Positions 53,182 through 62,460 are shown, counted from the first letter of the stretch. The stretch: DNA of 64,000 nucleotides from Thermomicrobiales bacterium (GCA_019637585.1 JAHBVL010000005.1:219969-283968); one strand, 5' to 3'. A program made the numbers and translations. Notes: generated from the sequence alone by a model not told the origin.

Positions 53182-54879
53182 TCAGTCGCGGCCTGGCCAG
53201 TGAATGCGGGAGCGGTTCTCCTGCTCGCCCGTTTCCGGCGATGCCCCCGATTGCGTCCCCTGCAACCACGTCGCATCGGCGCGATCGCCCGCCAGATGCT
53301 GAAGCGTCGCGGCCAGCGTATCGAGCCGCCGCATCAGCGTCGCGGCATCGTCGTTCATCTCCCGCTGGCGCAATGACGTCGCGACACTGGCCGCGCTCAG
53401 ATCCTGAGCGACATCGCTGAGACTCGAAGCCATCGTTGTCTGCTCGGAGAGCAACCGGGAGAGTGTGATCGTCTGCTCCTGCGAGAGCTGACCGATGCGG
53501 TTGAACTCTTCCCGCAGCTCTCCCAGCCCCATCGAGATGTCGGCCAGGAGTCGCGATGATGCGCTGACACCGCCAGCGCCGGAACGCAATGCATCGGCCA
53601 GTTTGGCGTTGGCATCGGTTTGATCGGCAAGCGCCTGATCGAGATTCGACTGGCTTCGCGCCAGGGTCTGAGCGATCTCGGCGATGCTCTGAACGGCTTC
53701 GGACGCCACCCTGCCGGCCTGGCTGGCCGTCTCCGCGGAAGCGATCGATCGATCGGCCGCTTCCGACAGCGCCGACGCAGCATCGGCGAGGTGACGGGTC
53801 ATGGCAGCTTCGCGCTCTGCGTCTGTGGCCATCAACCGTTCCAGGCTGGCCACAGAGTTCTGCAGCGACCGGTTCTGGTCCCCTGAAGCGGCGATCTCGC
53901 TCGTCAGATCCTCCAGCGTCTGCTGGAGACCAGTCGAGACCTGCCGCAGATCGAGGAGCAACCGGTGCGACTCTTCCGCTCCCGACCGCATGCTGGTGGC
54001 GAAGAGCCCGAAGTCGGCGATCTCCTTTTCCCGCCGGTTGGCGATCGACGCCAGCCGGTCGTGCTCGGCTTTCAGGCGCACGAGCAGCTCCTGACTGGCA
54101 TTGTCAAACCGGCTGGCTAGCCGTTCGACGCTGCGAGCCAGCATCGCCGGGCGTCCCGCCCGGTCGGGAGCCAGAGCGACCGTCGCTTCGGCGAGGATGT
54201 TGTCCAGCTCGGTCTGGAAGATATTGGCCATCTTCTGAATCTCTTCTTCCCGCTCGTCCCGGCGGCCGTGCGAGTAGAAGGTCAGGAGAATGATGATCAG
54301 GATGATGAATGCGTCCAGCAGCGCCACCGAGGAGAAGCGCGGCGAGAGCACCGACGCGGTGCCGCCGAATCCCTGCTCCCAGAGGAGAAGGAATGGCTTG
54401 CTGATCGCCTCGGGATTCGCTTCGATGTACTTGCGGTAGTTTCGCGACGCCTCGAACAACGCAAACCAGGTCAGCAGGATCGGCAACAGCACCATGACGT
54501 TGCGGATCTTGTCCACCCGGTCGACGATGCGCGGCACATAGCCGCCAGACCGCTTCACGGCATAGGCCAGCGCGATCTTTTCCGTGTTGAACGCCTGACG
54601 CATGTCGACGTCCGCCCACCGGAGACGCGCTTCTTCTCCCTCCAGCGACTGGCCAAGATCGCTCAGCCGCTCGGCCGCCTTTTGGTCGATGTCGACGATG
54701 TTGCCGACCATCTCCTCGATGTCGGCCGCCAGCACGCGTGGGTCACCGGTCCGGTGGGGCGGGAAGTGGTGCCCATTCTCTCCGGTCGGATACCAGGAAG
54801 ACCTCACCCCTCCGGAGGAACCGGAGCCGTTGCCCTGCGTTGTGGACTGTGATGAACGAAGACGTCTGCCTATGGGCAT
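53182..54879 (-). CDS. Two-TM protein with long coiled-coil tail
   Basis: A 565-residue protein. The start at 54879 has GGAGG five bases upstream. Residues 1-45 are disordered. Two TM segments (~127-145, NVMVLLPILLTWFALF, and ~187-203, LLDAFIILIIILLTFY) are separated by ~40 residues. The remainder (~207-540) is predicted long coiled coil, rich in Ala, Ser, Leu and Glu, with ILLTFYSHGRRDEREEE marking the membrane exit. The layout, a membrane part plus long cytoplasmic coil paired with a one-TM Asp-containing partner, recalls ZorA/ZorB and MotA/MotB, but the conserved MotA/TolQ motifs were not seen. Divergent from the pseudokinase gene. Confidence 0.6.
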   Translation of the reverse strand: MPIGRRLRSSQSTTQGNGSGSSGGVRSSWYPTGENGHHFPPHRTGDPRVLAADIEEMVGNIVDIDQKAAERLSDLGQSLEGEEARLRWADVDMRQAFNTEKIALAYAVKRSGGYVPRIVDRVDKIRNVMVLLPILLTWFALFEASRNYRKYIEANPEAISKPFLLLWEQGFGGTASVLSPRFSSVALLDAFIILIIILLTFYSHGRRDEREEEIQKMANIFQTELDNILAEATVALAPDRAGRPAMLARSVERLASRFDNASQELLVRLKAEHDRLASIANRREKEIADFGLFATSMRSGAEESHRLLLDLRQVSTGLQQTLEDLTSEIAASGDQNRSLQNSVASLERLMATDAEREAAMTRHLADAASALSEAADRSIASAETASQAGRVASEAVQSIAEIAQTLARSQSNLDQALADQTDANAKLADALRSGAGGVSASSRLLADISMGLGELREEFNRIGQLSQEQTITLSRLLSEQTTMASSLSDVAQDLSAASVATSLRQREMNDDAATLMRRLDTLAATLQHLAGDRADATWLQGTQSGASPETGEQENRSRIHWPGRD

Positions 54880-55004
54880 GGTGCCCTCCGCAGGAGTGGC
54901 TACCGGGAGGTCGGAAGCGCGCCGGAAATCGCGCTGCAACGCATCCGCGCTGTGGAACAATGTACCATTGCACGTCCTCGCTTGTCGCTCGCCGCAACCT
55001 GCAA

Positions 55005-57293
55005 ATGAGCTGGGAAGACCGCGAACGTATGCCCTCTCTCGCCGAATTCGACTACGCCATGCTCCGTCCCGGACGGCATGTGCCCGCTATCCGCAAGCTT
55101 GGCGGCGGTACTGTCATAGCGCGCGGCGAGGGTCAGCCGTTTCGCATCGTCGGCAATGATGCGGTCGTCTACAAACTGGACAATCCCGGCTTCGGCGCCA
55201 TTGCGCTCCGCTGTTTTCTCGACGACGATCTTCCCACCCACACGGCGGAAACCTATCGCGCCCTCTCCCAGGCAGCTACGCAGCGGCGACTGCTCGAATC
55301 GGCAGGATCGCCGCTGGTTCAGCGCCTTGCCTGGTTTCAGGACGGCATCACCCTGCAGAGCAGCGATCTCCGCTCCTTTTCCGCTCCCGTGCTGGCCACC
55401 GAATGGATCGAGGGCCCCACACTTTTCCGGGCCGCGGATCACGCGGCTCGTTCCCGAAACAGCGATGCGCTCATCTCGCTGGCCAGCGGGTGGCAGCGCG
55501 CGGTGGAAACGACCCAACAACTGCAGTTCGCCCACGGCGCGCTGTCGCCCGACAATGCCCTGGTCGATCTCCACCGCGGCATCGTGCTGATCGACTACGA
55601 CTTCTCCTGGTGGCCGGGCATTCCGCCCAAACCGGCCCCCTCTCAGGGTCTCTCCCACTACCGTCATCGACACGGCTCGCAGGGCACCCCCTGGGAAGCT
55701 GATGCCTTTGCCGCGCTGGTCATCTACGTTTCGCTGCGGGTGCTGGCCGACAGCCCCGCTCTCAGGGAACGCTACGGACAACCTGCTGTCGTCCGCGACG
55801 GCAAACTCCTCTTCGATCAGCGCGATCTCGACAATCCCAAACGGTCTGAGCTCTTCCGGGAGCTCGACATGGTCGCCAGCGTGGAAACCCGTTCACTGGC
55901 AACGATCCTGCGCGAAGCGGCCATCCACGACCCCGCGCAGGTTCCCTCGATCGCCGACGCGGCTGCCACAGCCATTGCGGCTCGCCGGGTCATCATCCAG
56001 CGACATCAACCGGCCGCTCCACCGCCTGCCACAGAGGAGCCTCTGGCCAGCCCGACTCCTCCCCCAGTGAGCCACGATGCCCCTCCGCGCTCCGAGTCGA
56101 ACAACTCGACACCGGTGATGCGCGCCGCACTCGATCGGGCCATCGCCACTGGAGACGCGGTGACGGTGACCAGACTCTGGCCGATTCTCTCCAGTGACCC
56201 GGAGTCATCCTGGCAAGCAATTCCGGCCAACGCACTCGTCCACAGGTTCATTCAGGCCGGTATCGACGAAGCCATGCGAGACGGATCACCGGAAAAGATC
56301 ATCGAAGCGGTCTCTGTCGGGCGGTCGTTGGGCGTGCCGACCACTCAGGAGGCGGTGCGCGCTGCGCGCCGCGCCCGATTGGCATTGAAGCTCCAGGAGC
56401 AGGTGGCGGTCGCCGTCGAGTCGGACGATCGGGAGCTTCTCTCCGAGCTCAACACGATCGAATCGGTGTTGCCCTTGACCGAGCATGACACGCAGCTTCG
56501 TTCCACGATGTCGCTGGCCAGCGAGCTGCGTACCCTGCTCACCGCCATCGAGGCGGATGACGACGAGCAGATTCTCCGATCGGTGGCCGGCGAACTCTGG
56601 TCGACATCCGGCTATCTCGATCAGGCGACGATGGAACGCGTCCAGCTGGCCAGGGGCCGCATGCGCTGGAAGGAAGAGATACGCCGGGCGCTCAAAGCCC
56701 GGGATGGACTCCGCCTGACGGCGCTACTGGAGATCGAACCATCCGGTGGTTCGGACAAACTGACCGCGACCGAACGCAAGCGGGTGCAACGTCTCGTCGA
56801 TCAGACCGCGGCCGTGGAGAAACTCTCGGTGGCATTGGGTAGCGGCAGCGACCGCCAACTGGTCGATGCCATGAACGAGGTCGAATCGACCGGCGCCCGG
56901 TTGCCCGACGATCTCGACTGGGCCAATGTCAGCTCGATGATCGATCGCCTCAGCCTCGTGACATCGATCCGGCGCGCGGCGCTCTCCCAACCACGCGACT
57001 ATCCCCGTCTCGGCAGACTCCTTCCGGCGCTCCGGGAGGCATACGGGTCGCAAACTCCCTATCTCGGTGGTGGACTCGATCTCGACCGGCTGGAATGGGA
57101 AGTCCAGCGGGAAGCGCACCGTCGCCGCCTGCTCGACGCCATCGCCACCGGCAACGAAACGGCCATCGCGCATGCCGCTTCTCCCGATCCCTATGGCGTC
57201 GTCGCCGAACTGCCCGAAGCCCAACGATCGGCGGTCGAGGCGCTGTTGCAGCGCCTCCAGCAGGCGAACCCGCTCAGTTCAGCCGGTTCCTGA
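55005..57293 (+). CDS. Pseudokinase with C-terminal helical region (YegI-like)
   Basis: About 762 residues from the ATG at 55005; starts at 55029 or further upstream are also possible, and none has a good ribosome binding site. Residues ~30-290 resemble a kinase fold: VVYKLDN in the N-lobe, HGALSPDNALVD where active relatives have HGDL-type loops, and LIDYDFSWWPG in place of DFG. WEADAFAALVIYVSLRVL matches the YegI-like family. The catalytic-loop Asp is Ala, so catalysis is doubtful. A Pro/Ser linker (~325-365) is followed by ~390 residues of helical repeats. The 3' end overlaps the convergent kinase gene by 20 bases. Confidence 0.7.
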   Translation: MSWEDRERMPSLAEFDYAMLRPGRHVPAIRKLGGGTVIARGEGQPFRIVGNDAVVYKLDNPGFGAIALRCFLDDDLPTHTAETYRALSQAATQRRLLESAGSPLVQRLAWFQDGITLQSSDLRSFSAPVLATEWIEGPTLFRAADHAARSRNSDALISLASGWQRAVETTQQLQFAHGALSPDNALVDLHRGIVLIDYDFSWWPGIPPKPAPSQGLSHYRHRHGSQGTPWEADAFAALVIYVSLRVLADSPALRERYGQPAVVRDGKLLFDQRDLDNPKRSELFRELDMVASVETRSLATILREAAIHDPAQVPSIADAAATAIAARRVIIQRHQPAAPPPATEEPLASPTPPPVSHDAPPRSESNNSTPVMRAALDRAIATGDAVTVTRLWPILSSDPESSWQAIPANALVHRFIQAGIDEAMRDGSPEKIIEAVSVGRSLGVPTTQEAVRAARRARLALKLQEQVAVAVESDDRELLSELNTIESVLPLTEHDTQLRSTMSLASELRTLLTAIEADDDEQILRSVAGELWSTSGYLDQATMERVQLARGRMRWKEEIRRALKARDGLRLTALLEIEPSGGSDKLTATERKRVQRLVDQTAAVEKLSVALGSGSDRQLVDAMNEVESTGARLPDDLDWANVSSMIDRLSLVTSIRRAALSQPRDYPRLGRLLPALREAYGSQTPYLGGGLDLDRLEWEVQREAHRRRLLDAIATGNETAIAHAASPDPYGVVAELPEAQRSAVEALLQRLQQANPLSSAGS

Positions 57294-58764
57294 TCCGGTC
57301 CGCGAGGTCGTCGAGCTGCTCGCCGAGCAGGTGCTCCAGCCGGTCCCGGCCAGTGACGATCTCTGATTGCAGACCACCCTGCCAGAGGTATCCCTGCCCG
57401 AGATCGGACCGACCCTCCACCTCGATCGGCCACCAGGTTTCGCCGTCGGCCACAATCGCGTCACCGGTGATGGAGACTTCTGTGCCATTCGGGACAGAGA
57501 ACAACGCCTCAGAGGTCAACCCGGGACCAACCCGGACGTTGAGCGACTCAGCGATCACGATCGCCGACCCGCCTGGCTGCAAGGTGCGGTCACCATCGTA
57601 TATACCGGGGATCGTGCCGCGCTGGAAATAGAGCACACCGGCCAGCAGCGCATTCGCCACGAGCAGCGCCAGCACGAGTCTCCACAGCTTGCGAGGCAGG
57701 CTGCTCCGCGAAACCGACCGCACCGCTCGCTTCCCCACTGGCGGAGCGGTCGCGGCCACCGGCTGGGCAACCTCGAACGCTTGCCTGACCTCCACACTGC
57801 CAGTTCGGCGCGCATCGATCGGCTGCGTCACCTCCCGGCGGATCGAGCGGGCGTCGCCCGAACGGAGCATCCCATCCGCTCCCTGTACGAAGAGATCGGC
57901 AAAGAGCTTCACATCGTCGAACCGGTACTCGGGTTGCTTGTCCAGCGCCCAAAGCAGCACTTCGTCGACCCAGGGGGGCACGTTCGCCGCCGGATTGACC
58001 TCGGATGGAGGGGTCGGCATCCGGTAGAGATGAGCGTGGATGAGATCGCTCGACCGATCCTCCCCCACTTGCCTGACAAAGGGTGGTTCCCCAGTCAACA
58101 GCTCGTAGACAACGCACCCCAGTGAGTAAACGTCGCTGGCCGCCGAAACCGGCTCGCCCGACGCCTGCTCCGGCGACAGGTAGGCCGCGGTGCCGAAGGC
58201 CATGCCGCCCAGCAGCTCCTGCGGCATGTTGGCTGGCTGCGCCAGACCGAAATCGATGAGTTTGATCGTGCCATCATCGGTGACGATGATGTTCTGCGGT
58301 TTGATATCGAGGTGAACCAGTCCGGCCGCGTGCAGCTTGGCCAGCGCATCGGCGATCTGGATCACCCAGCGGGCCACGACGTCGACCGGTTGCGGTCCCT
58401 GATCGTCGATGATCTCCCGAAGCGAATCGCCGGGCACATACTCGATGACCGCCCAGGGAGCCTCGTCTGTCTCCTGAAAGTCGAAGACATGCGCGACGTT
58501 GGGATGCTGAATGAACGCCATCCGGCGCGCTTCCTGCCGAAAACGCGCTCTGGTGGCGGGATCACGCCGGTATTCCGGCCGCAGGGTCCGCAAGGCGACC
58601 AACCGCCGCGCTTTGAGATCCCGCCCCAGATAGACGATCGACATGCCACCCTGACCCAACGGCCGGGCAAGATCGATCTCGTAGTGCCGCGCCACGATCC
58701 GACGCGACGATCCCTCTGGGTCGGCGGCGGAGTCGAAAGCTGTATCGTCTGTCGTCGTGGGCAT
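57274..58764 (-). CDS. Membrane Ser/Thr kinase-like protein with extracellular SH3 domain
   Basis: A 496-residue PknB-like protein. The kinase domain (residues ~27-295) has the Gly-rich loop GQGGMSIVY, HLDIKPQN (Asp153), DFGLA (Asp171), GTAAYLSPEQ and SDVYSLGCVVYELLTG. The VAxK lysine is replaced: the motif reads VALR (Arg59). A linker leads to one TM helix (~361-380, LVLALLVANALLAGVLYF) and an extracellular SH3b domain (~402-470, LNVRVGPGLTSEALF) like that of the cupin protein at 13231. The Arg substitution suggests weak, unusual or absent catalysis. Convergent with the pseudokinase gene. Confidence 0.85.
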   Translation of the reverse strand: MPTTTDDTAFDSAADPEGSSRRIVARHYEIDLARPLGQGGMSIVYLGRDLKARRLVALRTLRPEYRRDPATRARFRQEARRMAFIQHPNVAHVFDFQETDEAPWAVIEYVPGDSLREIIDDQGPQPVDVVARWVIQIADALAKLHAAGLVHLDIKPQNIIVTDDGTIKLIDFGLAQPANMPQELLGGMAFGTAAYLSPEQASGEPVSAASDVYSLGCVVYELLTGEPPFVRQVGEDRSSDLIHAHLYRMPTPPSEVNPAANVPPWVDEVLLWALDKQPEYRFDDVKLFADLFVQGADGMLRSGDARSIRREVTQPIDARRTGSVEVRQAFEVAQPVAATAPPVGKRAVRSVSRSSLPRKLWRLVLALLVANALLAGVLYFQRGTIPGIYDGDRTLQPGGSAIVIAESLNVRVGPGLTSEALFSVPNGTEVSITGDAIVADGETWWPIEVEGRSDLGQGYLWQGGLQSEIVTGRDRLEHLLGEQLDDLADRIRNRLN

Positions 58765-58918
58765 CCTTGGTTGGAGACGGTGGATGGCATCACCAGCGAT
58801 GCTCGTGTTCGTTCCGAGTCATACTCTACCAGAGCAACAAGTTGGCCAGGAGATGGCCGTACGGAGGATACTGGGCTGGATTGTGGGCTTTGCCCAGCAA
58901 GCGAAAGCCGGAAACAGC

Positions 58919-59719
58919 GTGACATCTCCAGAACACATTCTCTCCATGTCCACCGAGGACCAGATCTGCACGATCACGCTGCAGCGTGAGGCGCACCTCA
59001 ACGCGTTCGACTCGGCCCTGGCGATCGAACTGCTGGCAGCGCTCCGCACCGCCAACGACGATCCCGGCATCCGCGTTGTCGTCGTGACGGGAGCCGCGTC
59101 GGCCTTCTCCGCCGGTCAGGATATTTTCGAGCTCGAGGAAGGCGAAGCGACAGGCGGGGCCGCAGCCGTTGCCGATCAACTACGCAGAAGGCTCTGCCCG
59201 CTCATCACCGCCATCCGCAACCTGGAAAAACCGGTGATCGCCCAGATCAATGGGGTCGCGGCCGGGGCCGGGCTTGGCGTCGCGCTTGCCTGCGATTTCC
59301 GGATCGCCGCCAGCACGGCCAGCTGTGTCATGTCGCCAATCGGCATCGGTCTGATCCCCGGGGTGGGTTTGTCGTTTCTCGTGCCCCGGCTGATCGGTGT
59401 TGGCCCGGCCACAGAGCTCTTCATGCTGGGGTCACGCGTCGGCGCCGAGCGAGCACTGCAGCTGGGACTGGTTCACAGGGTGGTTCCTGATCCCGATCTG
59501 CGCGCATCGGCGCTCGCCCTCGCCGCAGAGCTGGCCGCCCAGCCACGGGAGGTTCTGAGCCTGACCAAACAGGCGCTCAATCATTCGATCTATGCCGGTC
59601 TCGAAGCTCACCTGGACGAAGAGTGCCGGCTGCAGGAGATCGCCGCGGCCACGGAGGAGCACCGGACCCGGCTCCACAACCTGACGAGCAAATCGCGTCA
59701 CCAGCAGACCAGGAACTGA
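58919..59719 (+). CDS. Enoyl-CoA hydratase/isomerase family protein
   Basis: A 266-residue crotonase-fold protein. The GTG at 58919 gives the typical N-terminus, with EHIL before ITLQREAHLNAFDSAL. The oxyanion-hole motifs are FSAGQDIFEL and NGVAAGAGLGVALACDFRIA. The region that is usually PDGGG in PaaG-like enzymes reads IPGVGLSFLVPRL, so the usual acidic residue there is missing; the later ATELFMLG keeps a Glu. It is close to PaaG-type isomerases, but the reaction is uncertain. The HAD gene begins ten bases downstream. Confidence 0.82.
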   Translation: MTSPEHILSMSTEDQICTITLQREAHLNAFDSALAIELLAALRTANDDPGIRVVVVTGAASAFSAGQDIFELEEGEATGGAAAVADQLRRRLCPLITAIRNLEKPVIAQINGVAAGAGLGVALACDFRIAASTASCVMSPIGIGLIPGVGLSFLVPRLIGVGPATELFMLGSRVGAERALQLGLVHRVVPDPDLRASALALAAELAAQPREVLSLTKQALNHSIYAGLEAHLDEECRLQEIAAATEEHRTRLHNLTSKSRHQQTRN

Positions 59720-59729
59720 CCTCACATCC

Positions 59730-60383
59730 ATGTACTCGACCATCATTTTCGACCTCGACGGCACCCTGGCGGACACGCTGCCCCTGATCTACCAGGCATT
59801 CAACGCCGCACTCGAACCCGAACTGCAGCGAACGATGGAACCGGACGAAATCCGCTCGATGTTCGGGCCGCCCGACAACCACATCCTTCGCGATCTCTTC
59901 CCCGCCGACGCCGGCGCCGCGGCATTTGCCCGCTATGTCGCCACGTATGAAGAACACCACGACACCCATGTCGCGCTCTTCGACGGCCTCGCCAGGCTTC
60001 TTGCCGCCGCCAAATCCAGCGGTGCGACATTGGCCGTGGTCACCGGCAAGAGCCGGGTCACCGCGCTCTATACATTGCGGGCCCTGGGAGTCGATCATTA
60101 CTTCGACCGAATCTACGCCGGCGACGATGTGGCCAAGCAGAAACCCGATCCCGAAGCCCTTTTTGCGCTCTTCCGGGAGTTCGGTATCGCTCCCGATCGT
60201 TCGGCGGTGATCGTCGGGGATTCAGCGGCCGATGCCCTGGCCGGCAAAGCCGCCGGCATCGCCACCGTCGGCGTTCTCTGGGGCAGCCCCGATCACGCCG
60301 ATCTCCTGGCGGCGGAACCAGATATCCTCTGTGGAACCGTCGAAGACCTGGCCGAAGCGCTCGGTCTCGACCTGACGTCCTGA
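59730..60383 (+). CDS. HAD family phosphatase (Gph-like)
   Basis: A 217-residue haloacid dehalogenase-type hydrolase with a helical cap. The nucleophile motif is FDLDGTLADT (D8, D10), motif II lies in VVTGKSR, the Lys in KQKPDPE, and the metal-binding motif in VGDSAADALAGKAAG. It is close to phosphoglycolate phosphatases, but substrates in this family are hard to predict. It sits between the enoyl-CoA hydratase and zinc-protein genes in one run. Confidence 0.88.
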   Translation: MYSTIIFDLDGTLADTLPLIYQAFNAALEPELQRTMEPDEIRSMFGPPDNHILRDLFPADAGAAAFARYVATYEEHHDTHVALFDGLARLLAAAKSSGATLAVVTGKSRVTALYTLRALGVDHYFDRIYAGDDVAKQKPDPEALFALFREFGIAPDRSAVIVGDSAADALAGKAAGIATVGVLWGSPDHADLLAAEPDILCGTVEDLAEALGLDLTS

Positions 60384-60403
60384 CAAGAACAGGAGAACGA
60401 CCA

Positions 60404-60835
60404 CTGGCTCGCAAGCAATCGAAAACCGCCGCCAAAACCCTGTCGGTCGACCCCGACGCTCGTCTCTGCCTCGACTGCGGCAACCCGTTTGTCTTTGGCG
60501 AAGAGGAAAAGCAGTTCTACGCCGGGCGAGGTTTCCGGGAACCCGATTGCTGCCTCGACTGCCGGGCCCGACGCCGGGCCGACCGGAACGCCGACCTGAT
60601 ACGCGCGCACGAAACGCAAGTGCACGACAAGTGGTCCGAAGCGCTGGGGCACTACGGCGGCAACGGCAATGGCCAGCGCACCGACACGCTACGCAAACCG
60701 GCCACCTATCCCGCTGTTTGCGCCGCGTGCGGCAAGGACACGGCCGTGCCCTTCATTCCCAGGCACGGCCGTCCCGTCTACTGTTCTTCCTGCTACGGCA
60801 ACCGGCGTTCCGGCCGGCAGGGCTCCCGCAACTAG
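60404..60835 (+). CDS. Double zinc-ribbon protein starting at CTG
   Basis: A 143-residue protein starting at a CTG (60404) with AGGAG eight bases upstream. No ATG, GTG or TTG codon occurs in frame before the first Cys pair; the first in-frame GTG (60620) would remove half the protein. Residues ~20-55 match the zf-trcl zinc ribbon (CLDCGNPFVFGEEEKQFYAG, ligands C22, C25, C50, C53). Residues 106-130 match the CxxC-x17-CxxC domain (CAAC and CSSC). Such proteins are common in Chloroflexota and of unknown function. Its TAG overlaps the stop of the convergent aminotransferase in CTAG. Confidence 0.8.
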   Translation: MARKQSKTAAKTLSVDPDARLCLDCGNPFVFGEEEKQFYAGRGFREPDCCLDCRARRRADRNADLIRAHETQVHDKWSEALGHYGGNGNGQRTDTLRKPATYPAVCAACGKDTAVPFIPRHGRPVYCSSCYGNRRSGRQGSRN

Positions 60836-62253
60836 GCGGAGATCTCCGCCGCGAACTCCTGCTCGACGATCGTGAGCGCTTCGTCCGCGATCCCCACCAT
60901 CCGGTCGATCTCATCCCGGGTGATGACCAACGGCGGCGCGAAGTGCATGACATCCCAGGTCCGCGTAATCAGTCCCATCTCGGACGTGAGGTCGTTCAGC
61001 CGCTTCGTGTACTCGGCGTCTTTGCCCCACTTCTCTTTCGACGACTTGCTCTTGACCAGCTCGATCGCCCAGACCATCCCGACACCTCGCACGTCACCTA
61101 CCGTCGGATGGGCGCGCAGCTCCTCCAGCTTCCGACCGAGATAGGCGCCATGCTCCGCGCCACGCGCCACGAGCTGCTCCTCGTCGAAGATCTCCAGGTT
61201 GCGGATCGCGGCTGCGGCAGCCACCGGATGACCGCCGAAGGTGAGCAGGTGGTCGATGGCGGTCGAAGACTTCTCCTTGAAGATGTCGTAGACCTTCTCG
61301 CTGACCACAGCGGCGGCGATCGGCGCGTAGCCGGAAGAGAGACCCTTGGCGATGGTCATGATGTCGCCCTGGATACCGAACTGCTCCTGCGCGAAAAGGG
61401 TGCCGGTGCGGCCAAAGCCGTTGATCACTTCGTCGCAGATCAGCAGAACGCCATGCCGGTCGCAGATCTCGCGCAGCATCTGCCAGTAGATCTTCGACGG
61501 CACATGCACGCCGGCGGCGGTGGAAATCGGTTCGCCGATCACCGCGGCAACCGTTTCCGGACCCTGGTAGATGATCTCCTGCTCCACCGCTTCCGCCGCT
61601 TTGATATCGGCTTCTTCGCCGCTGACCCCGAAATCAGAGCGGTAGCGGTTCGGGTGCGGGACGTGCGACACGCCATACATGAACGGCCCGAACACCGCTT
61701 CGTTGCGCCGCGACTGGGTGAGACTCATCGCCCCGAAGGTCATACCGTGATAGGACCCGCGCCGGGCGATGATCTTGTAGCGAGCCGGGAATCCACGCAT
61801 CGACTGGACCTGCTTGGCGATTTTCAGCGCAGTCTCCACCGCTTCCGATCCGCCGGAGCAGAAAAAGACCCGATTGAGATCACCGGGCGTCCGCTGGGCC
61901 AGCATCTCGGCCAGCTGAACCGCCGGAACGGTGGTGAAGTTCATCGCCGATGCATAGGCCAGACGAGCCGCCTGCTTGCCCATCCGCTCGGCAATGTCTC
62001 CCCGGCCATGCCCGGCGTTGACCACCCAGAGCCCGGCGATGCCGTCCAGATATCCCTTGCCATGGATGTCGTAGATCGTGCTCCCTTCGCCCCGGTCGAA
62101 AACACGGAATCCGTTGCTCTCGGCCAGTTCCGACCAGGTGGCGCTGTGGATCCAGACATGGTCCCGGGTGGCATTCTCCAGATAGGCGGGCGCGATGTCC
62201 GCGGCATTTGGTGAGTGCATGCCATTCGATTGACGCACGCTCGTTTTGACCAT
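60832..62253 (-). CDS. Class III PLP aminotransferase
   Basis: A 473-residue omega-amino acid or pyruvate-type transaminase. YDIHGKGYLDGIAGLWVVN, FFCSGGSEAVETALKIAK, CDEVINGFGRTGTLFAQE and the PLP Lys in TIAKGLSSGYAP are family signatures. GAGGG lies five bases before the ATG at 62253; the open frame extends further upstream without homology. It is divergent from the 2Fe-2S/FAD/BFD operon, so amino-acid or amine metabolism is a reasonable shared theme. The precise amino donor is unknown. Confidence 0.9.
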   Translation of the reverse strand: MVKTSVRQSNGMHSPNAADIAPAYLENATRDHVWIHSATWSELAESNGFRVFDRGEGSTIYDIHGKGYLDGIAGLWVVNAGHGRGDIAERMGKQAARLAYASAMNFTTVPAVQLAEMLAQRTPGDLNRVFFCSGGSEAVETALKIAKQVQSMRGFPARYKIIARRGSYHGMTFGAMSLTQSRRNEAVFGPFMYGVSHVPHPNRYRSDFGVSGEEADIKAAEAVEQEIIYQGPETVAAVIGEPISTAAGVHVPSKIYWQMLREICDRHGVLLICDEVINGFGRTGTLFAQEQFGIQGDIMTIAKGLSSGYAPIAAAVVSEKVYDIFKEKSSTAIDHLLTFGGHPVAAAAAIRNLEIFDEEQLVARGAEHGAYLGRKLEELRAHPTVGDVRGVGMVWAIELVKSKSSKEKWGKDAEYTKRLNDLTSEMGLITRTWDVMHFAPPLVITRDEIDRMVGIADEALTIVEQEFAAEISA

Positions 62254-62460
62254 GATTTCCCTCGTTTCGGTGACCCGCGCCTGGGTTGGCTGGCGATAGA
62301 AGCCGGAAGGTCTGGCGCCCATGTTCGATCCGGACAAACTGACACGGAGTATAGCGGAGCTAACCACCCTATCCCCGAAAAACCGGCACCAGATGTTGAC
62401 GAAATCCGCATGGCAATCGATGATCCACGCATCACTCGACGAGAGGATCTTCTGAACGCA

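Noticed and set aside
51969-54879. Naming the two membrane genes zorA and zorB
   Set aside because: The membrane layout is similar, but conserved MotA/ExbB motifs were not seen and the Zorya effector genes are absent.
60620-60835. A 71-residue zinc protein starting at GTG
   Set aside because: It would lack the first zinc ribbon and has no ribosome binding site; the CTG at 60404 fits better.
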